Positions 61,601-64,000 of a stretch of DNA of 64,000 bases are shown here, piece after piece. The DNA is from Acanthornis magna (taxonomy: Eukaryota; Chordata; Aves; Passeriformes; Acanthizidae). The translations under genes and the position numbers were made by a program. The notes under the pieces were generated by a model. The model had not been told where the DNA came from, searched no databases, and saw only the letters and a list, made by a program, of their open reading frames with translations. Within the stretch, counting starts at the first letter, position 1, and every line of letters begins with the position of its first letter. Location of the stretch: assembly GCA_036785705.1 (NCBI GenBank), contig JAWUZG010000070.1, positions 1,995,001-2,059,000 of the forward strand, written 5' to 3'.

Positions 61601-64000
61601 CATGTTGAGGCTCTGTACGGCATCAAAAGGATTGCAATCATCAACTAATGTTCAAAAGGTGCTTCTAGAGAAAAATTCCTAGGGCTACACAGGGAACCTC
61701 CACTCAGATTCCCAGCTGGATTTGAGTTCATCTTCCTTCCAAACCACAGAATAAGCCTGTTTATCTGGATAGGCCTGAGGTAAAAATGTGAAAAATCAGA
61801 CAGAGAATGGGGGAAAACAGAGATCTGAGAGTGAGAGAAAAGAACAAAGCAGAGGAACAGAAGTAACCTGTGAAATCAACGAATCCACATCCTTTTGGTG
61901 TTGGAAAAGGCACTTGTCTTTGAAGTCTGAAAAGAAAACATTTTCTTTGGAGAACATGAAAGAGACTCTCCATTTAATATTACCTCTGGCACAGAACTGC
62001 TCTGGGTTGCTCAGTTCCTCAAAACAAAGTGAAAAGCAACAAGCCAAGGTGAGGAATGCATCCATCCCTCTAAGGAAAGCACAAATGCTGCCACAGCTGA
62101 AGGATGTGCATTCAGGGCATTTGAACTCAGCACTGTAGGTTTTTCCTCTGCATCTGAATTTTCATCTACCTGATGTTGATGTCACCACCCTGCTGAAAAC
62201 AGAGCTGGAATCGGGAACCAGGAATCAAAAAAGAGTCATCACAGTGCAACAACACATTACAAAGTTCCCACCCCAAATAAGACCGTTGTTAAACAGTTCA
62301 AGCCACTATTAGAGCCTTTAACCAACTCTAAAGTGGCTGGTGGGTATGGCCCAGGTATTTCAGTCCAGTCTCTGCTGGCATAAATCACTCCAATCCCTTC
62401 CTCTGAAGCTCTATTCCCCCTGCACAGCTCACAGCACTCTCTGAGAGGAACAGATTATTTTAAACACAAGCAGTTTATATTTGCATCTTACTATCTTTTC
62501 AGAGGTACTCCTAAATAGGAGGAAAGTTACTCAGGAATTTGATCCTAAGAGTTATTCTGTCGCCAGGTTGTATCTGCTGTTTCAGGAATGACAGGGGGTG
62601 CTGGGGTGCTCCAGACCTGAACTCCCAGGAAACAAGGGGCAAAAAAAAGGCACAGATGGTGTCCTGCAGAAAGCACCTTGCCAGTATCCCAATGGGGGTA
62701 TCAAGTTTCCCGCTGAAGCCAGACTTTGAATGACATTTGGGGGAGAAATCAAATCCTGGATGGGGCGTTTTTTGGCCCTCCCTCACGCACATGATCGGCT
62801 CCAGAGGGAGGAGCTTGTTCCCAAGGCTACCGAGTCACGCAGAGGGGCTGCAGTAAGGGGCAGGTGGCTCCCACCAGGATTTGGGAAGTTGGATTGCCGG
62901 CCCGCAGCAGGAAAAGCCAGGAGTGAATGCGGGGTGATGAGTGCCCCCCTCCTTTCCCCAACCTCAGTGCACGATCCAAAATCCAGGAGAAACAACGCCC
63001 AGCACAGCCTGCCAGAGGTAGGTGCTGGGCCCGTCCCAGGTGAGTTTTCATGCTTTGTTAACACCTGAGACTGTTGGAGGACTGAGATCTCACTTCAGGA
63101 TATTGTATTTACCTAAACACTCATTTGCCTATTATCCCTGTGGATAAGAGAAAAATATTTTTGCTGCTGCCTCTTCTTCTGAGTGGTGAAATAAAAAGTC
63201 CTTTCCTCGAGCTGTTTTCCACTCGGGATAATAGCGCAGCAAGGAGAATGGAGACCTGAGGTTTGTTTTCAGCTGGTTAATTTTTACTTTTCTGAAGTAG
63301 TCCATAGAAAACTAGTTTTCTCCTTCTGTCTGTCTTTCAGCACTAGGTGAATAGTTTTCTTCTCTTGTAAATTAAAATGATGTGGTACCCTTGAGGAATG
63401 GTTATGTGTTTTTCACCTTAGTCAGGTATCTAAATATATCAACATACTTGTCTGTCTCTTGAGTTCGCTCAGACTTAATCTCTCTAGCTCTCTGAGGATT
63501 TTTTTTTTTTCCGGCCCAGTTCCTGGAAACTTGTATCATGGTGGTCTTTTGGATAACCTGAAAAGAGGGACAGCCTATTGACACCTGTGTGTTCATTCCT
63601 GAAATCGAGATCCAAAATGGGACAGTCAGACGTGTAATTTCCTTTGCTGAAGTGATTGCCTCATGACTCTGCACCCTCTTCCTCACTCTGAAAATACCAG
63701 CGAACACAAAAACCTGTCCTCTCTGACGAGATTGGTGTAAAAATAAAAATATTCCAGTTTTTATTACTTCACTGGATTTAGGGGAAGATGCTTTTGAATC
63801 TTTTGCTTTTGACCCTCTGGGCTTTTCTCTGGCGGGAGGAAGTCTCCTCACCCCGACTTCTGCCTTCAGTCAGCTCACACTCACCTGTCCAAAATGCGCC
63901 ACCTCTCTGGCCAAATACCGCATGGAAAATGATCCAGGCCCTTCCCTGGCCCCGTGCGGGAGGATTTTTCTCCCCAACCTCAAGCACGCCATCGCTGGGC

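Larger units (their letters stand above)
57787..64000 (-). other. SHROOM3: SHROOM3 5' UTR and upstream flank
   Basis: This is the sequence upstream of the SHROOM3 start codon. The transcript 5' end cannot be fixed from sequence alone. No dense CpG island covers exon 1. The proximal 900 bp contain TATA-like motifs, an A20 tract and a (GA)n tract. Farther out, 58.7-62.7 kb shows no gene and no repeat I recognise. The 62.75-63.05 kb stretch is moderately GC-rich and carries good splice-donor motifs on the plus strand only. Confidence 0.5.

Noticed and set aside
1..64000. tRNA, rRNA, CRISPR or bacterial-type operon features
   Set aside because: I saw no cloverleaf with A and B boxes, no regularly spaced repeats, and no compact gene runs. 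The sequence is vertebrate intronic DNA.

Overview
The window looks like vertebrate, very probably bird, nuclear DNA, and a songbird is plausible. There is no dense run of long ORFs. Translations are broken into shadow-sized pieces, coding sequence appears as short exons with GT/AG splice signals, and the interspersed repeats are of avian type (CR1 LINE 3' ends and endogenous-retrovirus LTRs).

I can support one protein-coding gene: SHROOM3 on the minus strand. Its first coding exon (57622-57786) and second exon (22825-22979) together encode the N-terminal PDZ domain. The exons join in phase 0 across a 34,642-bp intron 1. Exon 2 ends in phase 2, and no third exon was found in the remaining 22.8 kb. 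The rest of the gene, including the actin-binding and ROCK-binding SD1/SD2 regions known for the family, should therefore lie beyond the left edge. The right 6.2 kb (57787-64000) holds the 5' UTR and a candidate promoter upstream of exon 1.

Layout: 1-22824 is intron 2, with one CR1 fragment and two CpG-rich patches at about 10.8-11.1 kb and 13.96-14.45 kb. The second patch carries a near-consensus minus-strand splice donor and may be the promoter of an internal, PDZ-less SHROOM3 transcript. 22980-57621 is intron 1. It contains an old ERV-like repeat (about 37.15-37.87 kb), a well-preserved solo LTR of 625 bp with TG...CA ends and a 4-bp target duplication (43149-43773), three CR1 fragments, and a 129-bp direct duplication (28768-28896 and 30209-30337). 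57787-64000 is the upstream flank, with a (GA)n tract, an A20 tract and TATA-like sequences.

The biology is that of a cytoskeletal gene. SHROOM3 recruits ROCK to apical junctions and drives apical constriction in epithelia. The most useful leads are the possible alternative promoter inside intron 2, the bounded 129-bp duplication, and the retroviral LTR placed antisense in intron 1. I found no new enzyme system, CRISPR array, operon or RNA gene.
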